64,000 nt of DNA from Burkholderia sp. IMCC1007 (GTDB lineage Bacteria > Pseudomonadota > Gammaproteobacteria > Burkholderiales > Burkholderiaceae). Below the pieces are notes generated by a model. The model saw only the letters and a list, made by a program, of their open reading frames with translations. It was not told the origin of the DNA and searched no databases. Of this stretch, positions 28,501-39,131 are shown in pieces (position 1 is the stretch's first letter; every line of letters starts with the position of its first letter). The position numbers and the translations under genes were made by a program. The DNA lies in contig NZ_JAPVQY010000028.1 of the NCBI RefSeq assembly GCF_027257875.1, positions 29,898 through 93,897 of the forward strand, in the 5' to 3' direction.

Positions 28501-29559
28501 TCAGATACGCCACGCACCGACGTTGCGCAGCAACTGCCGCGACGACGCGTAACGCAGCGTGCGGCCGACGTCGACCGTCAGCGGCCCCCGCCAGTCGAGT
28601 GCGATCTCGTAGCGATCGCCGCGTGCGACCTCGATTTCGCGTTCGCCGTCGAACGCGAGCGTGCCGTGCTCGAACGGGATCGTCTGCCACGTGCCCGGTT
28701 CGAGCCGCTCGCAACTGCGCATCACGACGCGATCGACGCGCCCCGGCGCGATCGGTGCGACGAGCGGCGTGCCATCCGTCTTGCCGTCGCCGGCAAAACG
28801 CATCGCAAGCCCGTGCGGCGCGCTGCGCTCGAGCGGCGCCCACGCACCGCCGAGCGCGGACAGCCCGATGCCGTCCGGTTCCGCGAACGTCAGGTACAGC
28901 GTGTCGATGTCGTCGGGGCCCGAGATCGCCCGCGCGCCGATGAAGCGCTGACGCGCCGCGCACACGTCGACGAGCGCGATCTCCTCGCGTCCCGCGTTCG
29001 AACCGGCCGTGCAGCGCACGACGAGCCGCTTGTTGCGCGTGAATGCGACGTCGGCCGGCACGGCGCCGGTCGCGGCGAGCCCGGCCGCGACGCCTGCGAC
29101 CGTCGCCTCGCGCTGTTCGGGAAACGCGTTGTTGGTGCCGGTGGACAGCGCGACGAGCGGCGTCGCGCCGCAATGCGCGGCGACCGCGCGATGCGTGCCG
29201 TCGCCGCCGAGCACGACGATCAGCGCGACTTCCATCCGGCGCATGCAGACGGCGCCGGCATGCGTATCGGCGACCGTATCGGAGATCGGCAGGTCGATGA
29301 ATTCGACGTCGGGCCAGCGCTCGTGCGGCGCGACCGCGCGATGCGTATCGAGCGCTCGCATCAGCAGCGTCGCGATGCCCGTCTTGTCGCGCAACGTCAG
29401 TACGCGCTCGACGCCCATCGCGCCGAGGCCGGCGAGCAGGCGCACGACCATGTTGGCCTTTTCCGCCGTCGGGAACACGGATGCATGCGTCGTCAGACGG
29501 CGAATGTCGCGCCCCGATGCGGGGTTCGCGATCACGCCGACGGTCACGGGCGTCGTCAC
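28501..29559 (-). CDS. acoX: AcoX, NAD kinase-like acetoin catabolism protein
   Basis: A 352-residue protein of the ATP-NAD kinase superfamily found at the head of acetoin operons; its biochemical role is not established. It has the nucleotide-binding GGDGT motif (118-122) and the NTPGTNN-like STGTNNAFP segment. Start placed at a GTG (29559) with GGAGA 7 bases upstream; the open frame further up is Arg-rich noise. First gene after the sigma-54 promoter. Confidence 0.88.
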   Translation of the reverse strand: MTTPVTVGVIANPASGRDIRRLTTHASVFPTAEKANMVVRLLAGLGAMGVERVLTLRDKTGIATLLMRALDTHRAVAPHERWPDVEFIDLPISDTVADTHAGAVCMRRMEVALIVVLGGDGTHRAVAAHCGATPLVALSTGTNNAFPEQREATVAGVAAGLAATGAVPADVAFTRNKRLVVRCTAGSNAGREEIALVDVCAARQRFIGARAISGPDDIDTLYLTFAEPDGIGLSALGGAWAPLERSAPHGLAMRFAGDGKTDGTPLVAPIAPGRVDRVVMRSCERLEPGTWQTIPFEHGTLAFDGEREIEVARGDRYEIALDWRGPLTVDVGRTLRYASSRQLLRNVGAWRI

Positions 29560-29692
29560 GGGCTTGTCTCCATCCAGTGGGCCGGCGCTTGCGCGTTGGC
29601 ACGCGCGCCGGTCCTCCATGTGTCGTCCGCCGTCATCGAGAGCAGCGGATCGTCGTCGCCGACGCGATTGCGCCCGGCTTGCCGGCGATATC

Positions 29693-29709
29693 TGCAAGCG
29701 GCGTGCCAG
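29693..29709 (-). promoter_or_regulatory. Sigma-54 (-24/-12) promoter of the acoX-SDR-acoABC-lipA operon
   Basis: The minus strand reads CTGGCACGCCGCTTGCA, a complete match to the YTGGCACGNNNNTTGCW consensus with correct GG/GC spacing. It lies about 130 bases before the acoX start and points into the operon; the divergent gene encodes a sigma-54 activator (AcoR). Confidence 0.9.
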
Positions 29710-29815
29710 CGTGTGTGCAACGACCGCCCAACCCGCGTGCGGACGGGCTCGGCGGCGGTGCGCGGGCTCGGCATGGGCTGCCATGACGCGCGTACGCGTC
29801 GCGAAATCGCGCATG

Positions 29816-30003
29816 CGTCTCACCGTGTCGATCTCGCGGCGCGCATGTTTCGGCAGCGTGGCTCGCACGCCGATCCATCCGGCAGGCCACGCGGAACGCG
29901 GCACGGCGTGCGCGACCGCGATCCGGGCTGCAACCGCGTGCGGCCCGCCGCTGCGTCTCAGCCGCGCGAGACCCGTTGAGATGCGGGTGAGACGAACGTC
30001 TCA
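29816..30003. promoter_or_regulatory. Clustered CGTCTCA half-sites, candidate AcoR upstream activating sequences
   Basis: CGTCTCA occurs at 29816-29822, 29954-29960 and 29997-30003, and its complement TGAGACG at 29988-29994. The last two form a 16-bp inverted repeat TGAGACG-AA-CGTCTCA. They lie between acoX and acoR, roughly 130-320 bp upstream of the predicted sigma-54 start site, the usual distance for enhancer-binding activators. Assignment to AcoR is inference. Confidence 0.6.
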
Positions 30004-30095
30004 TGCATCGCGCATGCTGCGATGCAATGTGATCCGCCGAAGCGGATGTGCTACAAGAACAGCGAATTCCCTGCCGTACGGAACCGGAGCCGACC

Positions 30096-32027
30096 ATGCC
30101 CTATGCCGTCCCCCAGGCCCAGCACGCCGACCGTGTGCTCGGCGCGCTCGCCGGGCGCCTGCCCGCGCCGGCCGACTCGTCGCGCCTCGTGTCGTCGTGG
30201 CAGCGCTCGCTCGAGCGCTATGCGCTCGATCCGGCTTCGTCGATCGGCCCGCGCGTGCTGACCGCCGCCGAGCTGCGCGAGGTGCGCGACAAGGAGGAAG
30301 CGTTCCTGCGCGCGTCGGGCCAGTGTCTGACACGCCTGCACGACATGATTCGCGTTGCCGACTATTGCGTGATGCTGACCGACGCGCACGGCGTGACGAT
30401 CGACTACCGGATCGACCGCGAACGCCGCAACGACTTCCGTCATGCGGGCCTGCACATCGGCTCGTGCTGGTCGGAGAGCGAGGAAGGCACGTGCGGCGTC
30501 GCGAGCGTGCTGACCGATCTCGCGCCGATCACCGTGCACAAGACCGACCACTTTCGCGCGGCGTTCACCACGCTCACCTGCAGCGCGGCGCCGATCTTCT
30601 CGCCGGGCGGCGAACTGATCGGCGTGCTCGATGCATCGGCGGTGCAGTCGCCGGACAACCGTGACAGCCAGCGCCTGGTGTATCAGCTCGTGCGGCAAAG
30701 TGCCGGACTGATCGAGGACGGCTACTTCGTGCACAGCACCGCGCAGCACTGGATATTGTTCGGGCATCCGAATCGTCATTACGTCGAGGCGCAGCCCGAA
30801 TGGCTCATCGCGTTCGACGAATGCGGCAACATCGTCGCCGCGAACCGCCACGCGCGCGAAGCGTTGCCGGCACTGCGCGAACCGCGCCATATCGACGAGA
30901 TCTTCGACGCGACCGAGATGCCGCTGCGCGATGCCGCGCGGCTCGACGCGATCGTCGCGCTGCGGCTGCGCGCCACCGGCGCCCCGCTTTATGCACGGCT
31001 GCGCGCGCCGCTACGGCGCGCCGGCCGCGATACCGGCACGGTACGGGCCGCCCCGGTATCGCGCCGCCCCGGCACCGCGCAGCGCCATGTCGGTGCGCTC
31101 ACGCCGTTCCTGCACAGCAGCGACGCGCGCATCGCGCAGCAGGCCGAGCTCGCGCTGCGTGTCGCGAGCAAGCGGCTGCCGATTCTCGTGCTCGGCGAAA
31201 CCGGTGCGGGCAAGGAAGTGTTCGCCCGCGCAATCCACGACGCCGGTGCGCGACGCGCACGGCCGTTCGTCGCGGTCAACTGCGGCGCGCTGCCCGAGGC
31301 GCTGATCGAAAGCGAACTGTTCGGCTACGCGGCCGGCGCGTTTACCGGCGCGCGCAAGCATGGCGCGCGCGGCAAGATCGCGCTCGCCGACGGCGGCACG
31401 CTGTTTCTCGACGAAATCGGCGACATGCCGCTCGCGCTGCAGACGCGCCTGTTGCGCGTGCTCGCCGACGGCGAAGTCGTGCCGCTCGGCAGCGACACGC
31501 CGGTGCGTGTCGATCTGGACGTGATCTGCGCGACGCACCGCGATCTCGCGCAGATGGTGGCCGACGGCACGTTCCGCGAGGATCTGTATTACCGGCTGAG
31601 CGGCGCGACATTCGAGCTGCCGCCGCTGCGCGAGCGCGCGGACGTGGGCGACGTGATCGCCACGGTATTCGCGGAAGAGGCGCAGGCGACCGGCCACGTG
31701 CTCACGCTCGACCCGGCGCTCGCCGAGCAACTCGCCGCCTACCCGTGGCCCGGCAACGTGCGGCAGCTGCGCAACGTGCTGCGCTATGCGTGCGCGGTGT
31801 GCGACGCCGCACGCGTGACGCGGCGCGACCTGCCGGCCGATCTCGCCGCACAGCTCGGCGCCGGCCCGGCCGGCGCGCTGCCGGACGACGAGCGCGGCCG
31901 CATCGTCGCGGCGCTCACCGCGCATCGCTGGCGGCCCGATGCCGCGGCCCACGCGCTCGGCATTTCGCGCGCGACGCTGTACCGGCGCATCGCGAAGCAC
32001 CGGATCGTCGCGCCGCACCGCATCTGA
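30096..32027 (+). CDS. acoR: AcoR, sigma-54-dependent activator of acetoin catabolism
   Basis: An NtrC-family enhancer-binding protein, 643 residues. An N-terminal sensory region with a GAF-like domain (residues about 70-200) is followed by a AAA+ domain with Walker A GETGAGKE near residue 366, the sigma-54 contact loop GAFTGA near 414-419, and [11 protein letters not shown] Fis-type helix-turn-helix ends the protein ([14 protein letters not shown]). There is no receiver domain, so a small ligand such as acetoin or acetaldehyde is the likely signal. Divergent from the aco operon. Confidence 0.94.
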   Translation: MPYAVPQAQHADRVLGALAGRLPAPADSSRLVSSWQRSLERYALDPASSIGPRVLTAAELREVRDKEEAFLRASGQCLTRLHDMIRVADYCVMLTDAHGVTIDYRIDRERRNDFRHAGLHIGSCWSESEEGTCGVASVLTDLAPITVHKTDHFRAAFTTLTCSAAPIFSPGGELIGVLDASAVQSPDNRDSQRLVYQLVRQSAGLIEDGYFVHSTAQHWILFGHPNRHYVEAQPEWLIAFDECGNIVAANRHAREALPALREPRHIDEIFDATEMPLRDAARLDAIVALRLRATGAPLYARLRAPLRRAGRDTGTVRAAPVSRRPGTAQRHVGALTPFLHSSDARIAQQAELALRVASKRLPILVLGETGAGKEVFARAIHDAGARRARPFVAVNCGALPEALIESELFGYAAGAFTGARKHGARGKIALADGGTLFLDEIGDMPLALQTRLLRVLADGEVVPLGSDTPVRVDLDVICATHRDLAQMVADGTFREDLYYRLSGATFELPPLRERADVGDVIATVFAEEAQATGHVLTLDPALAEQLAAYPWPGNVRQLRNVLRYACAVCDAARVTRRDLPADLAAQLGAGPAGALPDDERGRIVAALTAHRWRPDAAAHALGISRATLYRRIAKHRIVAPHRI

Positions 32028-32055
32028 CACATCGAGCGCATCGACACCCCGCGCA

Positions 32056-32490
32056 TCACGCGGCGTGCGCAGCCGCTTCGGTCGAGCGGCCTTCGTGATT
32101 GACCGCTTCGTCGCGCCGCGTCAATACTTCGTGCGCGGCGAACAACGCGTTGAGCGCGGCCGGAAACCCTGCATACACGGCCATCTGCATGAACACCTCG
32201 ACGATTTCGTCGCGCGTGCAGCCGACGTTCAGCGCCGCCTCGATGTGTACCTTCAGTTGCGGCTGCGCGTTGCCGAGCGCGGCCAGTGCGGCAATCGTCG
32301 CGATCTCGCGCGATTTGAGGTCGAGCTGCGGCCGGCTATAAATGTCGCCGAAACCGAATTCGACGAGCAGACGCCCGAAGTCGGGCGCGATCGGCGCGAG
32401 CGCCGCGATCACGCGTTCGCCCACTTCGCCGTCGATTTCCTTCAATTTGTTCCAGCCGCGCGTATAGCGATCGTCAACGAGTCGTTCCAT
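32056..32490 (-). CDS. Carboxymuconolactone decarboxylase family protein
   Basis: A 144-residue all-helical protein of the CMD/AhpD superfamily (RPQLDLKSREIATIAALAALG, then HIEAALNVGCTRDEIVEVFMQMAVYAGFPAALNAL). There is one cysteine in the GCTRDE position and no CxxC pair, so it is not an AhpD-type peroxidase partner; it is closer to the gamma-carboxymuconolactone decarboxylases. No aromatic catabolism genes are nearby. Its start overlaps the end of the MerR gene by 17 bp, so they are one operon. Confidence 0.87.
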   Translation of the reverse strand: MERLVDDRYTRGWNKLKEIDGEVGERVIAALAPIAPDFGRLLVEFGFGDIYSRPQLDLKSREIATIAALAALGNAQPQLKVHIEAALNVGCTRDEIVEVFMQMAVYAGFPAALNALFAAHEVLTRRDEAVNHEGRSTEAAAHAA

Positions 32491-32935
32491 GATGTCCGTC
32501 CTGTTCCGAGGATGATTGAGCAGTGTTCGCCCGTCGCTCCGTCTCGCGCTCCTGCGTCTCGTAGTACGCGATCTTGTCGCCGATCGCGTCGAGGCTCGCC
32601 TGCAGCTCCGCGATATGCGCGCGCACCGCGTCGCGATGCGCGGCCAGCAAGCGCCGCCGCGCGCCGAACGTCGACTCGCCTTGCGCGCGCAATGCCGCGA
32701 ACTGCTGCATCTGCGCGATCGGCATGCCGGTCGCTTTCAGACGCATCACGAAGGCAAGCCAGTCGAGATCGGCCGGCGCATAGAGCCGGTGCCCTGCCGC
32801 CGTGCGCGAGATCGCGCGCAGCAGCCCGGCCTGCTCGTAGTACCGCAACGTGTGCGTCGACACGCCCGTCAGTTCGGCGACTTGCCCGATCGTCAGCGGG
32901 CCGGCAGAGGAAGGTGCGGATACGGTTTTCGACAT
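32474..32935 (-). CDS. MerR family transcriptional regulator
   Basis: A 153-residue regulator with the winged helix ltIGQVAELTGVSTHTLRYYEQAG and HRLYAPADLDWL, followed by a coiled-coil dimerisation region. It carries no cysteine, unlike NmlR/AdhR-type sensors of aldehydes or NO. It is the first gene of a two-gene operon with the carboxymuconolactone decarboxylase-like gene and has its own palindromic promoter. Confidence 0.9.
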   Translation of the reverse strand: MSKTVSAPSSAGPLTIGQVAELTGVSTHTLRYYEQAGLLRAISRTAAGHRLYAPADLDWLAFVMRLKATGMPIAQMQQFAALRAQGESTFGARRRLLAAHRDAVRAHIAELQASLDAIGDKIAYYETQERETERRANTAQSSSEQDGHHGTTR

Positions 32936-32945
32936 GGCAGGAGCA

Positions 32946-32976
32946 AGGTTAGGAGTTAGAGTTCACTCTAAGTCAA
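32946..32976 (-). promoter_or_regulatory. MerR-type promoter with TTAGAGT-GA-ACTCTAA operator
   Basis: On the minus strand TTGACT (-35, 32971-32976) and TAACCT (-10, 32946-32951) are 19 bp apart. The spacer is filled by a perfect inverted repeat, TTAGAGT-GA-ACTCTAA (forward coordinates 32956-32971). This is the textbook MerR-family architecture. No other gene lies close, so it should autoregulate the MerR-CMD operon. Confidence 0.75.
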
Positions 32977-33240
32977 GCGTTGTCGAACGACCAGCGCGTC
33001 AATGTGCGGCCGTCGCGTCCGCTACCGTCGGACATCGGCGAACACCGTAAAGAATGGTCAAAATCGCGGCCCGGCAGCGCGTTCCGTCTTTACAGCGACG
33101 CAAGCGTTCAGCAAGATTCGGACAGCTTGTCTCAAAAAGGGCACGCATTTGTCCTATGCTTAACGGCGGCGCTCGGACACGCGTCGCCCCGCCGTCCGTT
33201 GCAACAACCATTCATCCGTCGGAACCTGGGAGCCTTTGCC

Positions 33241-33831
33241 ATGCTGAAAAAGCTGCTGATGCTGTTCGTTGCGCTGTCGCTGTCGCTCGCCGCCGGTCTT
33301 GCCGCGGCCGTCGAAGTCAACACGGCCGATCAGGCCGCGCTCGAATCGGTGAAGGGTCTCGGGCCCGTGAAGTCGAAGGCGATCATCGACGAACGCACCA
33401 AGAACGGCCCGTTCAAGGATGCGGACGATCTCGCGAATCGCGTCAAGGGCCTCGGCACGAAGTCGGTCGGGCATCTCGAGGAAAACGGCCTGACGATCGG
33501 CGGCTCGTCGGCGCCGCCGAAGGGCGTGAAGCTGTCGAAGCCGGCCGCGACGACGTCGGCCACCCCGTCGACCACGACGTCGGCGGGCACCGCATCGACG
33601 TCCACGATCGCGGCGCCCACGCCGGCGGCGAGCGCACCGGAAGCGGCCAGCAAGCCGGCCAAGAGCAAGCGTGCATCGAAGAAGGAAAAGGCGGCAGCGG
33701 CTGCCGCGGCATCCGCCGACGCGGGCGCGAGCGCACCGGCCGCTGCGTCGTCCACGAAGGCGACGAAGGGTTCGAAGAAGAAGAGCAAGAAGGACAAGGC
33801 CGCCTCCGCCGCCGCGGCGTCGGGCGCCTGA
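33241..33831 (+). CDS. ComEA-like helix-hairpin-helix protein with Lys/Ala-rich tail
   Basis: A 196-residue exported protein. A signal peptide (residues about 1-23, MLKKLLMLFVALSLSLAAG...AAA) is followed by a double helix-hairpin-helix DNA-binding domain (about 25-85: VEVNTADQAALESVKGLGPV). A low-complexity tail of Ala/Thr/Ser/Pro, then Lys clusters (KSKRASKKEK, KGSKKKSKKDK), resembles a histone H1 tail. DNA binding in the periplasm, for example in uptake, is inference. A GGGAG motif precedes the ATG. Confidence 0.85.
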   Translation: MLKKLLMLFVALSLSLAAGLAAAVEVNTADQAALESVKGLGPVKSKAIIDERTKNGPFKDADDLANRVKGLGTKSVGHLEENGLTIGGSSAPPKGVKLSKPAATTSATPSTTTSAGTASTSTIAAPTPAASAPEAASKPAKSKRASKKEKAAAAAAASADAGASAPAAASSTKATKGSKKKSKKDKAASAAAASGA

Positions 33832-33875
33832 TGTGCGCCGCGCGCGCGACGGCGTGCGCGCGGCATTCGTTCAAC

Positions 33876-33901
33876 GGGCGCCGTCGGCACGGCGCCCTTT
33901 T
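33876..33901 (+). terminator. Rho-independent terminator after the helix-hairpin-helix gene
   Basis: Perfect arms GGGCGCCG / CGGCGCCC with a 6-base loop, then TTTT. Confidence 0.8.
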
Positions 33902-33919
33902 CAGTGAAGGTGAAGAACC

Positions 33920-34351
33920 ATGGGTCTCCTCGACATCGTTGGCGGTCTGATCGGCGGCCAGGCCGGCGGCAACTCGCAAAGCGCGCTCATCACGACCGCG
34001 CTCGAATTCATCAACAACCAGCCGGGCGGCCTGAACGGGCTCATCGAGAAGTTCAAGGCCGGCGGCGCCGGCGACGTGATCGGCTCATGGGTCGGCAACG
34101 GCGAAAACCAGCCGATCTCGCCGGACACGCTGCAGAACGTGCTCGGCTCGGACGCCGTCGGCGCGCTCGCGAGCAAGGTGGGCATCGATCCGTCGCAGGC
34201 ATCGTCGATCCTCGCGCAGGTGCTGCCGCACGTCGTGAATCACGCGACGCCGAACGGCGAAGTGCCGGCCGACGGCCAGGTCGACACGTCGAACGTGCTC
34301 GGCGCGCTGTCGCAACTCGCCGGCATGTTCGGCGGCAACAAGCAGGGCTGA
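33920..34351 (+). CDS. YidB/DUF937 family protein
   Basis: A 143-residue cytoplasmic protein, Gly/Ala/Asn rich (MGLLDIVGGLIGGQAGGNSQ; IGSWVGNGENQPISPDTLQNVLG; SILAQVLPHVVNHATPNGEVP), matching the YidB family. No function is known and no catalytic motif is visible. AAGGTGAAGA lies before the ATG. Followed by its own terminator. Confidence 0.85.
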   Translation: MGLLDIVGGLIGGQAGGNSQSALITTALEFINNQPGGLNGLIEKFKAGGAGDVIGSWVGNGENQPISPDTLQNVLGSDAVGALASKVGIDPSQASSILAQVLPHVVNHATPNGEVPADGQVDTSNVLGALSQLAGMFGGNKQG

Positions 34352-34412
34352 GCCGCTCCACTGCGCACGACATCCGCGGCCGCCGCTTCATCCGTTTCGG
34401 CCGCTCCATATG

Positions 34413-34445
34413 CAAACACCCCGCCTGAGCGGGGTGTTTGTTTTT
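34413..34445 (+). terminator. Strong rho-independent terminator
   Basis: A perfect 12-bp stem (CAAACACCCCGC / GCGGGGTGTTTG) with a CTGA loop followed by five T. It ends the YidB-family transcript before the convergent clpB. Confidence 0.95.
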
Positions 34446-34487
34446 GCGCGCCCGGCGCGAACCGGACACGCGGCCGATGGCCGGCGA

Positions 34488-37085
<2,598 letters not shown>

Positions 37086-37120
37086 TTGGTTGAGACCTCC
37101 AATTTTCGATTAACACCAAG

Positions 37121-37146
37121 ATGAGGATGGTTATGCGGCTTTCAAG
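37121..37146 (-). promoter_or_regulatory. Sigma-32 heat-shock promoter of clpB
   Basis: On the minus strand CTTGAAA (37140-37146) and CCTCAT (37121-37126) are 13 bp apart, close to the sigma-32 consensus CTTGAAA-N13/14-CCCCAT. About 30 bases lie between the -10 and the clpB ATG. Confidence 0.75.
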
Positions 37147-37242
37147 CGAAATTCGGGTTGATTCAGCGCAAAAATCGATGGACGGCGACAAGCGGCCTGC
37201 AGGCGCCCGGCAGCCGGATCACGCGGTCACGGCGCCGGCGTG

Positions 37243-37761
37243 TCAGCCGGCCTTCGACGCGGCTTCCGCGGACGCCGGTGCATCGGCGCTGGACGGCTCG
37301 CCACGCGCGCGCGCGACCGGCCGAATGCCGAGCAGCGCGACGAGCGGCGACGCGGGCGTCGCCAGCTCGCCGACCGTATGACGATCGAGTTCGGCGAAGA
37401 ATGCATCGCGTGCGGCCGCGAGCACGCCCTTCAGCCGGCACTGCGGCTCGATCACGCAGCCGCGCGACTCAGCACCGTCCGCGGGAAAGCAGCCGACCAG
37501 CGCGAAATCGCTCTCGGTCGCGCGCACGACCTGGCCGACGGTCAGCGCCAGCGATGCCGGGAAGAGCCGCAGCCCGCCGTTGCGGCCGCGAACGGTGTCG
37601 ACCCAGCCGAGCTCGCCGAGCTGCTGCACGACTTTCATCAGATGATTCTTCGAGATGCCGTAGGCGTCCGAAATTTCCTGGATCGTCGCGAGCCCGTCGC
37701 CGCGCACGGCCAGGTACAGCATCACGCGCAGCGAATAGTCGGTGTAGTCGGTGAGTCTCAT
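37243..37761 (-). CDS. nsrR: Rrf2-family, NsrR-like nitric-oxide-sensing repressor
   Basis: A 172-residue Rrf2 regulator. Winged helix MRLTDYTDYSLRVMLYLAV and YGISKNHLMKVVQQLGELGWVDTVRGRNGG match NsrR rather than IscR. Three Fe-S cysteine candidates are C91, C102 and C108 (E. coli spacing is x4 and x5; here x10 and x5, six residues more in the first gap). A C-terminal Ala/Ser-rich tail of about 25 residues is extra. It is divergent from a truncated haemoglobin gene, which supports an NO-detoxification role. Confidence 0.85.
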   Translation of the reverse strand: MRLTDYTDYSLRVMLYLAVRGDGLATIQEISDAYGISKNHLMKVVQQLGELGWVDTVRGRNGGLRLFPASLALTVGQVVRATESDFALVGCFPADGAESRGCVIEPQCRLKGVLAAARDAFFAELDRHTVGELATPASPLVALLGIRPVARARGEPSSADAPASAEAASKAG

Positions 37762-38034
37762 GAGCGAATACGGAAAATGGTCGATCGTGCCCCGATATGC
37801 GGCCCGTCACCGGGAACGCGTGCCGGGCGGGCTTTTCAGTGCCGCGTGACGAGCCCGGGTTGCCTGGATGGCCTGCGCGCAATAAGATGCACGGGATCCG
37901 CACATTTTTCAGGCGTTGGTGGACGCTATTTTGCGTCAAAATCCCGTCGGCGTCCTGCGCATCGGCCGCGCGTGCATCATGCCGTCGCGTCGCCGACACC
38001 CGCCAATGCCCCGATTTTCCCGGCCTTTCCTGTC
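37762..38034. promoter_or_regulatory. Divergent nsrR / haemoglobin regulatory region
   Basis: This 273-bp spacer contains AAGATGCA (37884-37891), a perfect NsrR half-site, with a poorly conserved partner GCACATTTTT (37900-37909). It also holds a separate perfect palindrome ATTTTG-CGT-CAAAAT (37928-37942) that does not match a site I can name. Either could link the two genes' expression to NO. Confidence 0.45.
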
Positions 38035-38595
38035 ATGACCGCCCTGCCCGCCTCGCCCGATACCGCACCGGCCCGCCCCCGCGACGCCGAACCGACCGAA
38101 GACAACATCCGCGACCTCGTCTACGCGTTCTACGACCGCGTGCGCGCGGATCCGCTGCTCGGGCCCGTGTTCGACGCGAAGCTGAACGGCCGCTGGGACG
38201 ATCATCTGCCGAAGATGGTCAGCTTCTGGTCGAGCCTCGTGCTCGGCACCAAGGGCTATCGCGGCAACGTGCAGCAGGCGCACCAGCCGCTCGACGGGAT
38301 CGAACCCGCGCACTTCAGCCGCTGGCTGTCGCTGTTCCTGAAGACCGTCGACGCACGCTACACGCCGCCCGCGGCGATCCGCTTCATGGAACCCGCGCTG
38401 CGGATCGCGCAAAGCCTGCAGCTGAGCCGTTTCGGCTGGGACTACGAGATTCCGCCCGAGCAGCAGGCGCTGCTCGATGCGATCGCGCCGCGCCGCCGCG
38501 ATGGCGGCGACGACGCGCATGCGCTGCCGTCACGCGCCCGCGGCGAGCCGTTTCCGACCAAGATCATCGGGCGCGGCAGCGATCCGGACGCGTAA
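38035..38595 (+). CDS. Group III truncated haemoglobin
   Basis: A 186-residue globin of the truncated type, with an N-terminal tail of about 20 residues and a C-terminal tail of about 35 beyond the usual 130-residue core. Core blocks: LVYAFYDRVRADPLLGPVF, then HLPKMVSFWSSLVLGTKGYRGN, and HFSRWLSLFLKTVD. H83 (QQAHQPL) is the likely haem-proximal histidine. Group III globins are linked to NO or oxygen chemistry; its divergent partner nsrR supports NO protection. Confidence 0.88.
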   Translation: MTALPASPDTAPARPRDAEPTEDNIRDLVYAFYDRVRADPLLGPVFDAKLNGRWDDHLPKMVSFWSSLVLGTKGYRGNVQQAHQPLDGIEPAHFSRWLSLFLKTVDARYTPPAAIRFMEPALRIAQSLQLSRFGWDYEIPPEQQALLDAIAPRRRDGGDDAHALPSRARGEPFPTKIIGRGSDPDA

Positions 38596-38644
38596 CGCGG
38601 CAATCCGGCGCCTGCGGCAGATCGCCGCAACGACGGCGCCGCGC

Positions 38645-39121
38645 TCAACGCGGCGTGTTGCTCGATTCGACGCCCCAGCGCGCCAGCGCGGCGTCGTCGG
38701 CACTGCGGGCATCGACCCAGCGCTCGCCGTCCGGTGTCGTTTCCTTCTTCCAGAACGGCGCCTCGGTCTTCAGATAGTCCATCACGAACTCGCACGACGC
38801 GAACGCATCGCCGCGATGCGACGCGACCGTGGCGACCATCACGATCTGGTCGAGCGGCAGCAGCCGGCCGACGCGGTGCACGATCGCGACATCGATGCCG
38901 GGCCAGCGCCGGCCGGCCTCGGCGGCGATCTTCTCGAGCGCCTTCTCGGTCATCCCCGGATAGTGCTCGAGCTCCATCGCGGCGACCGACTCGCCTTCGT
39001 TCAGGTCGCGCACCGTGCCGACGAAGCATGCGATCGCGCCGATCTTCGGGTTGCGCGCACGCAGCGCCGCCACTTCGGCGTTCAGGTCGAAATCGCCGGT
39101 CTGGACTCGTACCGTAGCCAT
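38645..39121 (-). CDS. moaE: Molybdopterin synthase catalytic subunit MoaE
   Basis: Large subunit of molybdopterin synthase, 158 residues. It has GAIACFVGTVRDLNEGE and MELEHYPGMTEKALEKIA, then RVGRLLPLDQIVMVATVASHR and the active-site Lys region MDYLKTEAPFWKKE. Last gene of moeA-moaD-moaE; starts 10 bp after moaD. Confidence 0.96.
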   Translation of the reverse strand: MATVRVQTGDFDLNAEVAALRARNPKIGAIACFVGTVRDLNEGESVAAMELEHYPGMTEKALEKIAAEAGRRWPGIDVAIVHRVGRLLPLDQIVMVATVASHRGDAFASCEFVMDYLKTEAPFWKKETTPDGERWVDARSADDAALARWGVESSNTPR

Positions 39122-39131
39122 GATGCCCCCG

